Program-made: the position numbers and the translations under genes
Assembly (NCBI GenBank): GCA_039090855.1
Contig: CM076995.1
Span: 121,408,270 to 121,472,269, forward strand
Direction: 5' to 3'
DNA length: 64,000 nucleotides
From: Macrothele yani
Lineage: Eukaryota; Arthropoda; Arachnida; Araneae; Macrothelidae
Shown: piece after piece, positions 33,716 through 45,085 of the stretch
Layout: each line of letters opens with the position of its first letter
Position numbering within the stretch: position 1 is the first letter of the stretch
The notes under the pieces: model-generated
The model's input: only the letters and a program-made list of their open reading frames with translations
Told to the model about the DNA's origin: nothing
Databases searched by the model: none

Positions 33716-35764
33716 ATGCAACGTCAAATTTCAGAGATGATTAAACAGGGCATAATAAGGGAATCAACAAGCTCCTGGGCCGCACCTGCTTTTCTTGTTC
33801 CAAAGAAACAACCCAACGAATTTCGTTTCGTGACAGATTTCCGCAAGCTAAACCAAGTCACGGAAGAGATAAATTATCCACTACCTGTCATGTCGCATAT
33901 TTTGCATGACATTTCGTCAACTACATGGATGTCAACCTTGGATTTGGCGAGTGGATATTGGCAGGTTGCGGTACATCCAGATTCCGTAGATAAAACAGGC
34001 TTTGTGACTCCTTTTGGGGCTTATGAATACCTGCGTATGCCCTTTGGACTAGCCTCTGCACCTGCTACTTTCCAAAAGCTTATAGATACGGTTCTCAGAC
34101 CTGTTCTAGGTCCCCATGTGCATGTATATTTGGATGACATTATTATTACATCCGAGACTTTTGACGAGCACCTTTCTCTGCTCAAACAGGTGTTCCAACT
34201 CATATACAATGCTGGCTTGACGTTAAAACCTAGTAAATGCCAGATAGCGAGGGACGAGATTGTATATCTGGGGTTGAAAATCACTCCCCACGGCTTATTT
34301 ACGGATAATGAAAAAATTAGGCCTATTGTTGACTTTCCTCGGCCTAAAACAGCAAAAGAACTATCACGCTTTCTGGGAATGACCGGATGGTATCAGCAGT
34401 TCGTCCCCGCTTATGCTACAATCTGTGAGCCATTGTATGCTTTGAAACGTAAATACAAGAAGTTTGTTTGGACACCTGAGGCTAACGCAGCATTTGAAGC
34501 ACTAAAATCTGCGTTGACTCAGCCTCCTGTATTAGCTTTCCCAGATCATATTAAAGAATTTGATATTTACACTGACGAATCCGGAGTTGGTCTTGGTTGC
34601 GTTTTGTCACAAGATGGGCATCCAATAGCTTTTGCGTCCCGTACTTTAGCCAAAGCTGAACGCAATTATTCAGCTACGGAACGCGAATGTCTTGCTGTAG
34701 TGTATGCTCTTGAAAAATTTCAATGTTATCTCAACGAATTGACAGTTAATATAATTACGGATCATTCTGCCCTTCGGTATTTGAATTCTGCTAAGCACCT
34801 CTCTAACAGACTTATGAAGTGGGCTCTTAAGTTACAAGAGAGCAATATCAAAATTTCGTACCAGCCAGGTCATAAGAATCAATTACCGGATGCATTATCT
34901 CGCGTCCCGATTAGTGGGGTTCCCACAGAAACTACTCCTGGATGTCAGCCTTTCCTTTTAATAGCTGATATAACATCCAGAGAGCATATAATGGCAGAAT
35001 TAGTAAATGATCCAGATTTTGGGGAAACCTATAATTTTTTGCTTGCGGGTTCACCACAACAAAGTGACCCTTCTCTGGCTGGGAGGTCACAGCATTTTGA
35101 AGTCATAGAGGGTCTTCTTTACTATACGAAATCTATGACTACTAGGGCAGAGTTTCACCCATGTATTCCGCGAACCCTTAGAATTGCCCTTTTAAACGAA
35201 TTTCATGACAAACCTATTGCAGGCCATTTAGGTATTCGCAAGACCCGTTGTAAATTGCGGGATGTTGCCTATTGGCCTGGCATGTACCAAAGTGTGCTCG
35301 CATACGTTCAATTATGTCACTTGTGTCAGATTTATAATTACCGTAATGTAAGACCGGCCGGTCACTTGAAATCTAGTTCAAGTTCTCATGTTTTTGATAT
35401 TATTTCAATAGATTTATTGGGACCTTATCCATTATCTGTTAAAAACAAAGCTCGTTACGTTTTAGTATTAACCGATAATTTCTCTAAATGGGTCGAGGTC
35501 TTTCCCATTAAAGCCGCCACTGCGGAAGTTATTTGTAATGTATTAATTAATGAAGTATTCTCTAGATATGGTGCACCTAATCAAGTAGTTTCGGATAATG
35601 GTCCCCAATTTATTTCTGACATTTTTGAAAGAATGTGTGCGAGACTACACATAAAGCATAAATTCATTTCCCCATATCATCCCCAGAGTAATCCCGCGGA
35701 ACGAGTAAACCGCACGCTAGTTAAAATGATCGCTACATTTGTCATGGATCATCACGAGCGGTAG
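33716..35764 (+). pseudogene. Gypsy B pol: RT, RNase H, integrase (682-codon open frame)
   Basis: Long open frame. Reverse transcriptase occupies about residues 10-180 (FRKLNQ; LDLASGYWQV; PFGLASAPATFQ; catalytic YLDDIII near 34126). RNase H is at about 280-400 (YTDESGVGLG, TERECLAVVYALEKF, TDHSALRYL). The H2C2 zinc finger is at about 495-545 (HEFHDKPIAGH...CHLCQIYN). The DDE integrase has SIDLLGPYP near 35410, VSDNGPQF near 35588 and E in NPAERVNRT near 35693. It ends at a TAG (35762-35764), and a frame change before 35845 separates it from the C-terminus. Confidence 0.9.
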
Positions 35765-35844
35765 GACGAACATCTTGAGCTTTTTCGTTCGCCCTCCGCT
35801 CGTCTGTTCACGAATATACTAAGTTTACTCTCGCAGAACTTTTT

Positions 35845-37400
35845 TTGGGTCGAAAAATTAAGACCCCTTTTGAAAATTTAACGGGGATTATCGACGAACT
35901 AAACCAGCGACCAACTCCGCAATCAGTACGAATCATGGCAGAGAAAGCTCGTGTTGCAATAATAGGAGCACAAGCGGCTCAAGCAAGATACTATAATACT
36001 AGGCGTAGGGAACCAGATCTTGTCGTTAGAGATCTAACTCTCTTGGAGACACACTTCCAGTCTTCTGTTTCTCATACTTTAGTAAAGAAATTTGCACCCA
36101 GCTACGAAGGTCCATATCGGGTGGCAAATGTGTATGAAAATAACATTATCCTTGAAAAACCTGACAATCAATTTCAATACGTACACGTTGCTCAGTGTTG
36201 CAAGTATCATGAACGAAATGTAGATTTTATAATCAACCCTACTCAACCTTCTGTTCCACAGACTCAAGAGTCTATATCACACGATCAACCTCCAGAAATT
36301 TTGGACGAACCGACAAACCTTTTTGAAGAATCTCCAGTGATTTTTTCTTCACCCTCCCCTCCACAAGACTGGCTTCCAAGAACGCAACCTGATTCTACCA
36401 TAAGACGAAGGCTCGAATCAAGTTCTTCAAATTCGAGTATCATTCCCTTCCCTCCAACCATTGCCGAGACTATTGCTGCACCATTCCCTAATAACTCTGC
36501 ACCAACACCAGCTCCTACTTCCTTGAATACCTCGTCAGAGAGTATTCCAATAGGCGGAAATAAACATCGCCCTGCACGACCACTAACTTACAGCAGCGAC
36601 TCAGAGTCATCACATATTTCTGATTTACCAGATATAGACAATAGTTTGACGATTCCTAAACGTCAGACACATATTACAAACCGTCCAGCAACACCAAAAG
36701 CTGGTCGAAAACGCAACTTGTCTCCCCAATCTGCTTCGCCGCAACAGCGACGAAGGCAGAGATCCTTGCATCCGCCTGGGTTCCGCCCCTGGAACTTATC
36801 CTCAGGGCAAACAGGGCCGATGCCTGCTTCTACTGTCATGCCAAAAAGTAGAAAGAGAAAACAAGCGATGTGGCCGGAGCCACGTCCCTTCAAAAGAATG
36901 CTGGAAGGACAACACGGGCCTCAGCACAAAGGGACAACATATCGAAAGCCTGGGGAGCCCACTCCTGTCAGAGGCAGGGAATTCCTGACCGACAGACTTC
37001 AGCCGTTCCTCACCGTTCCTGTCAGACGCAGAGAATTCCTGACCGACAGACTTCAGCCGTTCCCGACCGTTCCTGTCAGACGCAGAGAATTCCTGACCGA
37101 CAGACCTCAGCCGTTCCTGACCGTTCCTGTCAGACGCAGGGAATTCCTGACCGACAGACTTCAGCCGTTCCTGACCGATCCTGTCAGACGCAGGGGATTC
37201 CTGACCGACAGGCTTCAGCCGTTCCTGTCAGAAGCAGGGAATTCCTGACCGACAGACTTCAGAATTTCTTGACCGACAGACTACAGATGTTCCAGATCCA
37301 TTCAAGTCGCAGAAAAGATCGGCACCACCAGAATTTACCAGTCCGATTAGGCCTGGAAAAAGATATCGTACTAGGGTTTTTTATGCGTCCTCGAGATAAG
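35845..37400 (+). pseudogene. Gypsy B integrase C-terminus and Pro/Ser-rich extension with 18-residue repeats
   Basis: Continues the integrase (GPYRVANVYENNIILEKP module near 36110) and then a long Pro/Ser-rich tail with LHPPGFRPWNL near 36769. At 36961-37248 there are five or so repeats of an 18-residue unit around RRREFLTDRLQPF. The tail ends near 37400 after a frame change. Its function is unknown. Element A has a comparable tail at 38698-39572. Confidence 0.78.
36961..37275 (+). repeat. 54-bp in-frame minisatellite
   Basis: Units start near 36965, 37019, 37073, 37127 and 37181, a constant 54-bp step, with a shorter degenerate last unit. Core GAATTCCTGACCGACAGAC. Confidence 0.93.
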
Positions 37401-37978
37401 TAAGTTCTCGTGGACAGGTTATTTTCTCATTTGTTGTTTTTCCTGCACGACCAGTTGGCGTGACAGAATTTTTTTTCCGTGTGGGCCTACGCATTCTTTT
37501 TGTGTATATATGTAGTTTTTTTTATATATATATATTCTATGTCCGTCTACTAATCCGAATTTTTTTTTATATATATATGTGTGTTAGGGGTGAAATAGTG
37601 AAAATTGTTACTGTTAGGCAGCTACAGGCAATCTTCGCTGCTGATACAGTTTGTTTGTAATCAACGATAAATATATAGAGAGTTGAAAATATGAGGAAGT
37701 AAAATGAAATCAAAAAAGTGATTCCTGCTGGGCAGAATAAAAATAAGGTATGCCGATGCAGGTTTGTTCTGTACACGTATAAAAAGTGTTTCCTGCTTCA
37801 CAGACGACAATAGCTGCGGACACAGGTTTACTGAATTTGTTATGCCAAGCTTGAAGTTGAAAATACTGCTGCCTCAAAAAAAGTAGGACGATAAACGTCA
37901 GTCAGCGAAATGTAAGACTACACTCAAAATTTGATAGGTTTTTCAAAAAAATAAATATATATATATATAAGGGGGAGA
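37400..37978 (+). other. Gypsy B 3' non-coding region and polypurine tract
   Basis: AT-rich with TATATA tracts near 37525 and 37955. The polypurine tract AAGGGGGAGA (37969-37978) directly precedes the 3' LTR. Confidence 0.75.
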
Positions 37979-38693
37979 TGTAACGTATACTCTCGATTCA
38001 GTTTCTTTTTGATTTTACTATCTCTTGTTATTTTATTTTCCTATGCAAATTATCTTCTCACTTAACGTGATGTTGCTTCTCCCGCTGAATTATATGTGGC
38101 AACGAGTGTAAGTCATGACGTGGTGGTATGCAGTATATAAAGGCGCGCTCAAGTATACCAAAGAGCTTCGTTTTATATGTGATAGGTTCTTCCTGATTAT
38201 TGATATGCGATTTACCTACTTTTCTACGATATTACGATAGTACGAAAGTTCGGGCTATCAGTAGTTGTGTTATTTTGGAGTGTGTATTTGAGTAATACCA
38301 GGAGCTCCCCAATAAAAGGTTAAAAGTGAGTACGTTTTCTTAGTTCATTTTATTGTCAGACCTCTGTCTGGCCGTTAAGTCTATTTCATTGAGTGTTTAC
38401 GTTAAGTTCAGGGTATATTGTGTTTACCGCTCTAATAAGGAGCCTTCAAGGTACTAATGTACTAAAACCGAAGTTATATTACTGATATTCAAGATAATGA
38501 GGAACGTTGAGTAAAAAATAAATTCCATATTCTTGGAATTTATTGCACGTGCGTGTCTAACCTAAACAAACTCTAGCACTTTGAAGAATAAGCACACTTT
38601 AGCTACGTCAAGTAACCTTTTCAATAACCCTAACGGGACTTAACGTAAGCTTTCCTGCACTACACGTCCAGCCGGAGAATTTTATTCATTATA
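37979..38693 (+). repeat. Gypsy B 3' LTR
   Basis: 715 bp, same ends as the 5' LTR. Differences are scattered single-base changes and one or two short indels. Confidence 0.94.
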
Positions 38694-38697
38694 AGTT

Positions 38698-39572
38698 CCT
38701 CTGGATATTCTCGTAATGCGCAACGAGGTTCATTTTCATCTGCTTCTCATAATTCAATCGCTCCATTTACTTTTTCACGCATGGTGCCTCCGTTTGGTTC
38801 TAAATCTAAAAAAGTTAAAAAGGACAAGAACTGACATTTCATCTTCAGGTAGTTCTATCTTTCCTGTGGCCAAAAGAGCCATACCTCTTGTTGACACTGA
38901 ATAATCGGACAATATAGTTGAGGTTCTTCAGTCTCCAAGTGAGAAAATCTCTGCTTCTGTTTCCATTGAGCAGTTGCCTACTTTAGGAACATTTAATCAA
39001 TCTGCAGCAGGGCAAAAACGTCCTATTTCGCCATCCGTGCCCTCTAAACCTACCAAGCGTCCGCCGCCTAAATTTCCCCCTCCTGTTCCACAGTGCCCTA
39101 GTGCAACTTCTAGTGTTGGGCTACAATCCATATATCGAGTATAGCATTTGCATCCGCCTGGATTTCGTCCTTGGAATCTTCGCTTGGGACCGACGGAGCC
39201 AATACCCTCCACCACCATTCTTCGTCGTCCACGAAAGCGCCCTTCTACTTTTACGCCGCTTCTTCGACCTCCAAAAAACGACCGGATCGACAGTCTTCTC
39301 AGATTCCGGGTTCGTCTTCAAGTCATCCTGGAACCTCCTTGCGACAGCCTGGGCCTTCCTTGCTTCAGCCTGGACCTTCCTTGCGACAGCCTGGTGACCC
39401 CGCTTCTTCTGGTCAACTTGCCTTGTCCACGGGAAATCCTGAGACATCCCGGCGATCCAGTAACCTGCGACCTAAGCCTGTGAAGCGTGAAGCTTCGAGA
39501 GTGCCGTTGTCGCCCCGACAACAAAGTAAGCATGTCCGCACACGGGTTTTCTTTGCCAGTAAAAGGTACTGT
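38698..39572 (+). pseudogene. Gypsy A C-terminal extension, distal part
   Basis: Continuation of the Ser/Pro-rich tail after the element B insertion. A stop near 38832-38834 and frame changes break it. LHPPGFRPWNL near 39148 matches element B's tail. A short repeat of SLRQPGP-type units lies at about 39335-39405, and a TRVFFASKRYC end precedes the stop near 39572. Confidence 0.65.
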
Positions 39573-40587
39573 TAAAATTTTTTTGTTATTACAATTGACA
39601 TTCAAGCTCAAAGGAACTTTTGCTGCACAGAACTTTGCTCTATAAAAAGACTATTTATTTGAACTTTTCTCTGTACTCAAAGTATCACAGAACTTTTATG
39701 ACAGACTTTGAGCACCAAATATCAAATACCTTATCTCCTTGTCAGTATGTAATGTTTTTTTTTTTTGTTTTTTTTTTTTGGTGTGGCGCCACATTAATTT
39801 TTTTAGTACTGAAATGCTTGTCAATTCATTTTGTAAGTGTTGTCTTTTCAACATGACATTCATATCAGCCATTGCCTTTGTTGAAATCTATCGATATTTC
39901 ACTCCCAGGGTAGGGTTTCCCAGGATTTCCCTATCCCATCCAAAATTTGATGAGCGAATGCATGAGAATAGTTCGAAGTCGGCCCTGGCCGCCAAGTGTT
40001 CAGTTAAAGGTTTTTGTGTTGTTGTTCTATGATTAACCTGTTTTGTGCTTGGCACTTGTTGTGTTTGGTGTTGAATTTTTTTCTGCAAGTGCAGTATTTT
40101 TTCAACTAACTAAATTTACACTATGTTTTCAGTGTTAAAATGTTCAACTATTCAATTAACTTAGTTTGAATGTTTTGTCTTCCCTGAGAAGTTATTAGGT
40201 GTGGACGAATGTGTAAATTAACTCCACTTTAAAAATGTTGTAGGTATTTTTTCCTGCCATACGCAGTTTTTTTTTGGTACTATGCCACTTCTTACATGTA
40301 TATTGATGAGAGTTATCCGCACGTATTGTGACAAAATATTTATCACGACCTATAATATGGAGGTTTGATATCGTACAGGAAGTTTCTTTTTCTATGAAAG
40401 TTAGTGAACTATTGATATTTAGAAACTGTGTACTGATATAAAGTCAGCTACAGCAACTGGTCAACAGATATCTTCATCCATTTTGTAAGTTCTTATCTGA
40501 AAGAGTTGAATGAATGATCAGATTGGTTTGAAAGGATACCTCTACAAAATTGATAGGTTCTCGGAAAAAAAAATACGAGGGAGATGA
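39573..40587 (+). other. Gypsy A 3' non-coding region and polypurine tract
   Basis: About 1 kb without a supported frame, with T-rich runs near 39760. Polypurine tract GAGGGAGATGA (40577-40587) abuts the 3' LTR. Confidence 0.65.
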
Positions 40588-41028
40588 TGTGACGTATATT
40601 CTAAATTAACTTTCCTTTTTACTTTCTTTCCTTGTGTAAATCTTGAGTTTGTTCTCAGTTATACTTCACACTTAACGTGATATCTCTTTTCTCAAACGAA
40701 TACTGTTGGCAACACAATTGAGGTAGAATGAATGTGACGTATGCCTGTTATGAGATAAGAACGAGAGATATAAACTACGATACAACAGTTGCTTGTGGTA
40801 AAATGTGGTGGAGTGTGGTGGCGGTGGAATGTTGATTTGTGTTATGTGATTCCTATACTATCCTGAAGTGCTATAAACTGTGCTGGAGAAATAAAGCCAA
40901 TTTCCGTAAGTTTGACTTTTGTTTTAAATGTTTCGTCTGGACTTTAAGGTTTAATTTTGGAACTATTTCATCGTGTGGTTATATTTTTTTAAAATAACGT
41001 ATCATTACTAAAAAACTTTTACGTTATA
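40588..41028 (+). repeat. Gypsy A 3' LTR
   Basis: 441 bp with TATAAAC near 40760 and AATAAA near 40890. Ends ACGTTATA followed by the ATAT duplication. Confidence 0.93.
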
Positions 41029-41328
41029 ATATGTATGTGAAATTTTAAATTCAAAGCTGTATGTTCAATAGAAACACTTATCAAAACTTCTGCATTTCAC
41101 AAATTTTGTACATTAACTTAAAAAGAACCTCTATGCTCAAAATTAAGACCAAATGACATTTCATGATAATAATCATATGGTATTCTATTTTGTATAAATG
41201 TTTTTTTTGTGTACTCCCTTCTTTTTAGGGCAATACAGAATTTCAAAATAAAAGGTTACATTTCGATTTTAACTAGATTATTTCAGCGTCCCCTTGTACA
41301 AGACCTAGGCTACGCCACTGGTTCACAT

Positions 41329-42664
41329 TATGATTTAACGTTGCTTTTTTTTGTTTTTTGTTTTTTTATGAAGGCTTCGTGGAGTCAGTCACCACGTTTC
41401 ATAGCTTTCTCGGAAAACGCTTCAACTTAATTTCGAAAACTGATTTTGCCCAAACAAGTTGAAAAGTTAACTCAACGTTGTGTTCCTCACTTCAAAAAAG
41501 ATTGTTAAAAATTCTCAAGTAGCAATGGACTAGATATATTGTTAAAACTGGTCACCAATGTACAACTGAAATGTTGGAATGGATACCAAGTAGAGGAGAC
41601 GACCTAGAAGAAGACCACCTGATACGAAAGCATGCTGGAAAATGTATTCAACTTAGCTGAACACATTTTTATAAAAGATACAGACAAGCCAAACTTTTTT
41701 TAAGAATTTCAGAAAACAATGACACAGACATTAACATAATCTGAGTCTGATTCATTGTTTGCTATCAGTCTCCCAAGGACATGCATGTTGTACTTGAAGT
41801 TTCCGCACTGAAAAACATTATAAACATAGCTAAAAATGTAGCATTTGTGAACAAAATGTACTAGGAAATGTTTGTGACTATCTTAGTTATCTTCTCATTA
41901 CTAATAATGACAGCGGTAGGTAGCTATTTGTACTGCAATGCTTAAAGATAGTTTGCGCAAATAAAGCACACACCCTGAGGGTATACTGAAAGATTAAGAA
42001 ACCATCGCAGATCTCTGCATAAACAACTGTTGAAATAAAGTTATAGGAAATTTAAAACTGCTTGAGATTTTCTTCAACCCCACGGCAAAAGTTGAAAATA
42101 ATTGAATCAAAACCTGGATGTAAAATAAAATGGGGGACATTTCATCATTATTTCATTTCAACTGGCATGCAATGGAGCATTTACATAACTAGGTATACCT
42201 AACGTAGGAAACTGATCGTTTATTGCTGCCTTATTGTATAATTTTATTACCTTGTCCAATTTTATAAGTAGTTGGCTTTCTGTTTATTATTCTCTAAATT
42301 TATATTAGGAATATCAGTTTAACGTTGAATTCTGTATGGGCACTCTCAAAACAGTACCAATATACAGAATGCATAGGAAACAATACATGTCTTTCAAACA
42401 CAGGTTTTGGTTTTTAATTTCAAACGTATCATTACTAATCTTTGTAACAGCACTAAGCAATACTGCCCAACATTTTTGTTACCAGAAAACATTAGTTAAA
42501 CCTTCATTTATAAGCTGAGTAGAATAATTAAATTACTTTTTTGTACTGAACGCACGAACAGTACACTAAATTGGCCATTGCATTTTATGCAATAATTGAA
42601 TACAGAATATTACATTTTAACTAAATAAATGCGTGCAGGGCATTAATTATTACAATAACAAACC
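41329..42664. other. No recognised feature
   Basis: AT-rich sequence right of the hAT-2 duplication. Isolated small frames (41209-41430, 42336-42518) lack any signature. Confidence 0.4.
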
Positions 42665-43091
42665 TCACTCATCTGAACGAACACATTGAATATTAAGACT
42701 GAGTTGAGATTGAGATGGTATACAAGAAACTAAAGATAGCGCTACCAAAGCGCCACACGGCCACGGACGATATACAACTGAATTTGGCGGTTCATCGAAC
42801 ACTTCTTCTTCCACGGCATCTAAACGTGTAATTTCTAACTTCCACTGTACCTCATTTGAACCTTGATATTCGAATGAGACCAATATTCGACGACTGGACG
42901 GATTTTTTACGTGCAGAGAACGTTGCTGTGCTACTTGGATACGTAAAGCTAAAGGTCTTTGCGGATAACTTTGAAGCCGACGCTCTTAAACGGCAGCCAT
43001 ATTAGGTTATATGTATTCATCTTAAGAAATACAAGTACTACTTATGATATGGCACACAAAAATTACTTACCACAAATTTATTGAATACCAT
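42665..43091 (-). CDS. Putative two-exon gene, unrecognised
   Basis: Proposed exon 1 is 43091-43071: ATG plus six codons ending at a strong donor, GTG|GTAAGT. Exon 2 is 42982-42665, opening after TTTAAGAG with phase 0 and reading 105 residues to TGA. Together they give about 112 residues: a basic start (RRLQSYPQRPLALRIQ), a strand-like VSFEYQGSNEVQWKLEITR block, an acidic DAVEEEVFDEPP stretch and a hydrophobic GALVALSLVSC segment. Composition looks coding, and the frame stays open above chance length for this AT-rich region. I recognise no family. The acceptor has a weak pyrimidine tract, and no AATAAA was seen downstream. Alternatively exon 2 splices on at GAT GA|GTGAGG. Confidence 0.4.
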
Positions 43092-43185
43092 GATGCCTTC
43101 ACAGAGAATTTGTTAACAGTAACACTTCTCGCCGTAGAAGTCATAGAGGTTGTTGTCACGTGACCTTCCTCCTAAGCCCCGCATA

Positions 43186-43414
43186 GCCGCTCCGGTGGCG
43201 CAGTGGTCTAAGGCGCTGGCCTATGATCATTCGTCCGTAAGGGGTCCGGGTTCGAATCCCGTGAGGCATGGATGTTGTGTTTGTCTTACGGCACTGGCTC
43301 TCTCCCTCCCTGGTACCAGTGACCCTAAATTAGGGACGGGCGACTGCTTATAGCCCATTGAGTTGCTCACGGTGGTCGTTAAACCTCCAATCAAAAAAAA
43401 AAAAAAAAAAAAAG
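43186..43414 (+). mobile_element. SINE family 1, copy 5
   Basis: Complete copy with intact A box, B box GGTTCGAATCCCG and a 20-base A tail. Duplication CCCGCATA lies on both sides (43178-43185 and 43416-43423). Close to copy 1 in sequence, so among the younger copies. Confidence 0.92.
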
Positions 43415-43507
43415 GCCCGCATACACGCTAGCTCCACAACAGCTTCAACTAATGGGGTGTTTCAAATTGCCTTAATCGCAATTTCATATATACACTCATG
43501 AAATACG

Positions 43508-43660
43508 CGCCCCGGTGGTACAAGAGGTGGCTTCTGACAATTCATTCGATATGGGTCTGGGTTCTAAGCCCGTGAGGCAAAGATGTTGTTTTTGTCTTAC
43601 AGCATTGACTCTCCCCTTCCCTGGAACCAGTGGCCGTAAATTAGGGACCTGCGACCAAAC
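43508..43660 (+). mobile_element. SINE family 1, copy 6 (diverged, truncated)
   Basis: A degenerate head with CCCCGGTGGTACAAGAGG and body TTCCCTGGAACCAGTGGCC to ATTAGGGACCTGCGAC. There is no A tail, and it starts less than 100 bases after copy 5. Confidence 0.75.
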
Positions 43661-44389
43661 AAATACACAGACTTATAGCTCACTCCTACAGGTGTGTTTA
43701 CAAGCTTCTTATACTGCCGGGGTGTTTAAAATTTTATTCTGGTGAACTGAACATCACCCAGGGGGACATTACACAATGTGGTAGGTCAAGGAGGGTCCCT
43801 GAAAATATTTTCGCGCGGAAGCCCAGACAGGTCTGGATCTGGCAACTTTAAATACCATTGTGAAGCATATAAAAAGGTTAATATACCTATTCCAATTTGT
43901 GTGCTCTACCTATTTGTTAAACCACGAGCTTCCACAAAGACCAGACCTTGGAGGAGAATAGACTGGCAAAAATCTAGCTACTTCCGTCAGTGTTTGAAAA
44001 TCGGATGCTTCGCCATTAGCGAGGACGGAAAGTTGTTCATTAGTATACGTCAGTTGCCTGCGTGTTGCAAATTGTGCTTTAAATAGTCGTTATAAATAGC
44101 AAATATGGTCAGGTTTGTGTCAAGTACTGTATTAGATATAGATGTAAGAGTAAGGCGAATATGGCCGACATAAAGAACAGATATATTTTCACAAGTAAGT
44201 TAAATCTTTTGCTCATTGTTGTTCATAATGTCTTTGACCGTAATTGCATAGATGATGCTTTTTACCAGTATGAAGGAATATATATCTTGAGACTATAGAA
44301 TTTGGGTGAATATTTTGTGACTAATATCCCACTATTATGATTTTTCATCAGTATTGAGCTTTACTTGACTTAAAAGATTTCTTTTTTGT
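43661..44389. other. No recognised feature
   Basis: AT-rich sequence. The frame at 43778-44086 lacks any family signature. Confidence 0.4.
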
Positions 44390-44620
44390 GTGGATTTCTT
44401 GATACACACATCACACTGGAAAGATTTTTCATTTGTATACAGTGGCAAATGCCTTTCAATACTGGAATCTTCTCTGAATTATTGGAAGCATATTTCACAC
44501 TCCCAATCTTTACTTCCATTTGGAATAATGTGTGGTGGTGAATCAGCTGCTTTTTACACTTTTTCAGAATTTCGTTCTTTAGGGATTTTCACTAAAGAAT
44601 ATTTTAGTAAGCATTCCATG
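44390..44620 (+). pseudogene. Possible degraded C2H2 zinc-finger relic
   Basis: The frame contains spacing reminiscent of C2H2 fingers (IHTSHWKDFSFVYSGKCLS, then SLNYWKHISHS), but the paired cysteines are lost. The frame continues open to 44986 only through low-complexity sequence. Speculative. Confidence 0.25.
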
Positions 44621-44887
44621 TTCTTAAACTTACAATTTTCATTTATTCAGAAGATGTCCACTATAATATTTGATTTCCCTCACTTTCTTTGCATCACTCT
44701 TGCTATAAGGAAACATGAAGCTTCTTGGAACATACACACAAAAGATATTTTAAACCTGATCTGCAAGAATTTCTTGAAGAGTAGGTTAATTCACTTCAGA
44801 AAGATTTGTATTGCAATAACAATTTTGATATTGCTAAATATTAGTTATACCAAAAGAACTGTTCAGTTTATATTGCAGAAAGCTGCT

Positions 44888-45085
44888 TTGTTATATTTCC
44901 TTACAACAAGAAAACTGTTTAGTTATATTTCATTACAACAAGAAAACTGTTTAGTTATATTTCATTACAACAAGAAAACTGTTTAGTTATATTTCATTAC
45001 AACAAGAAAACTGTTTAGTTATATTTCATTACAACAAGAGTTATATTTCATTACAACAAGAAAACTGTTTAGTTATATTTCATTC
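44888..45085. repeat. 32-bp minisatellite
   Basis: Five full copies and one 22-bp truncated copy of TTTAGTTATATTTCATTACA plus ACAAGAAAACTG. CTG landmarks lie at 44915, 44947, 44979, 45011 and 45065. Confidence 0.95.

Larger units (their letters stand above)
31155..38693 (+). mobile_element. Ty3/gypsy LTR retrotransposon B, 7.5 kb
   Basis: Full-length element inserted in gypsy A. LTRs are 713 and 715 bp and about 97-98% alike by eye, with a primer binding site, gag, pol, a long C-terminal extension and a polypurine tract. A perfect 4-bp target duplication AGTT lies at 31151-31154 and 38694-38697. It is younger than A by position and by LTR similarity. A few stops and frameshifts make it inactive as it stands. 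Confidence 0.95.
24192..41028 (+). mobile_element. Ty3/gypsy LTR retrotransposon A, with nested insertions
   Basis: Complete element with 440/441-bp LTRs, primer binding site, gag, pol and polypurine tract. Flanked by the 4-bp duplication ATAT (24188-24191 and 41029-41032), low complexity but in register. Net of insertions it is about 7.4 kb, close to element B. It was entered by a Tc1 element in the integrase (28313) and by gypsy B in the C-terminal extension (31155). Gag and pol are both broken. Confidence 0.92.
21499..41320 (+). mobile_element. hAT transposon (hAT-2), interrupted by nested elements
   Basis: The left end is CAGTGCCGTAGCGTG at 21499. The right end read inward from 41320 is CAGTGGCGTAGCCTAG. 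A perfect 8-bp target duplication GTTCACAT lies at 21491-21498 and 41321-41328. Own sequence is 21499-24191 plus 41033-41320 (about 3.0 kb). The rest is gypsy element A and everything inside it. The transposase occupies the left part. Confidence 0.93.

Noticed and set aside
36870..37403. A separate repeat protein in the second frame of the 54-bp repeats
   Set aside because: A 54-bp period keeps all frames open together; the frame continuing from integrase explains the region.
44390..44986. A 198-codon gene
   Set aside because: The second half is a 32-bp minisatellite and the first is low-complexity, with only weak zinc-finger-like spacing.
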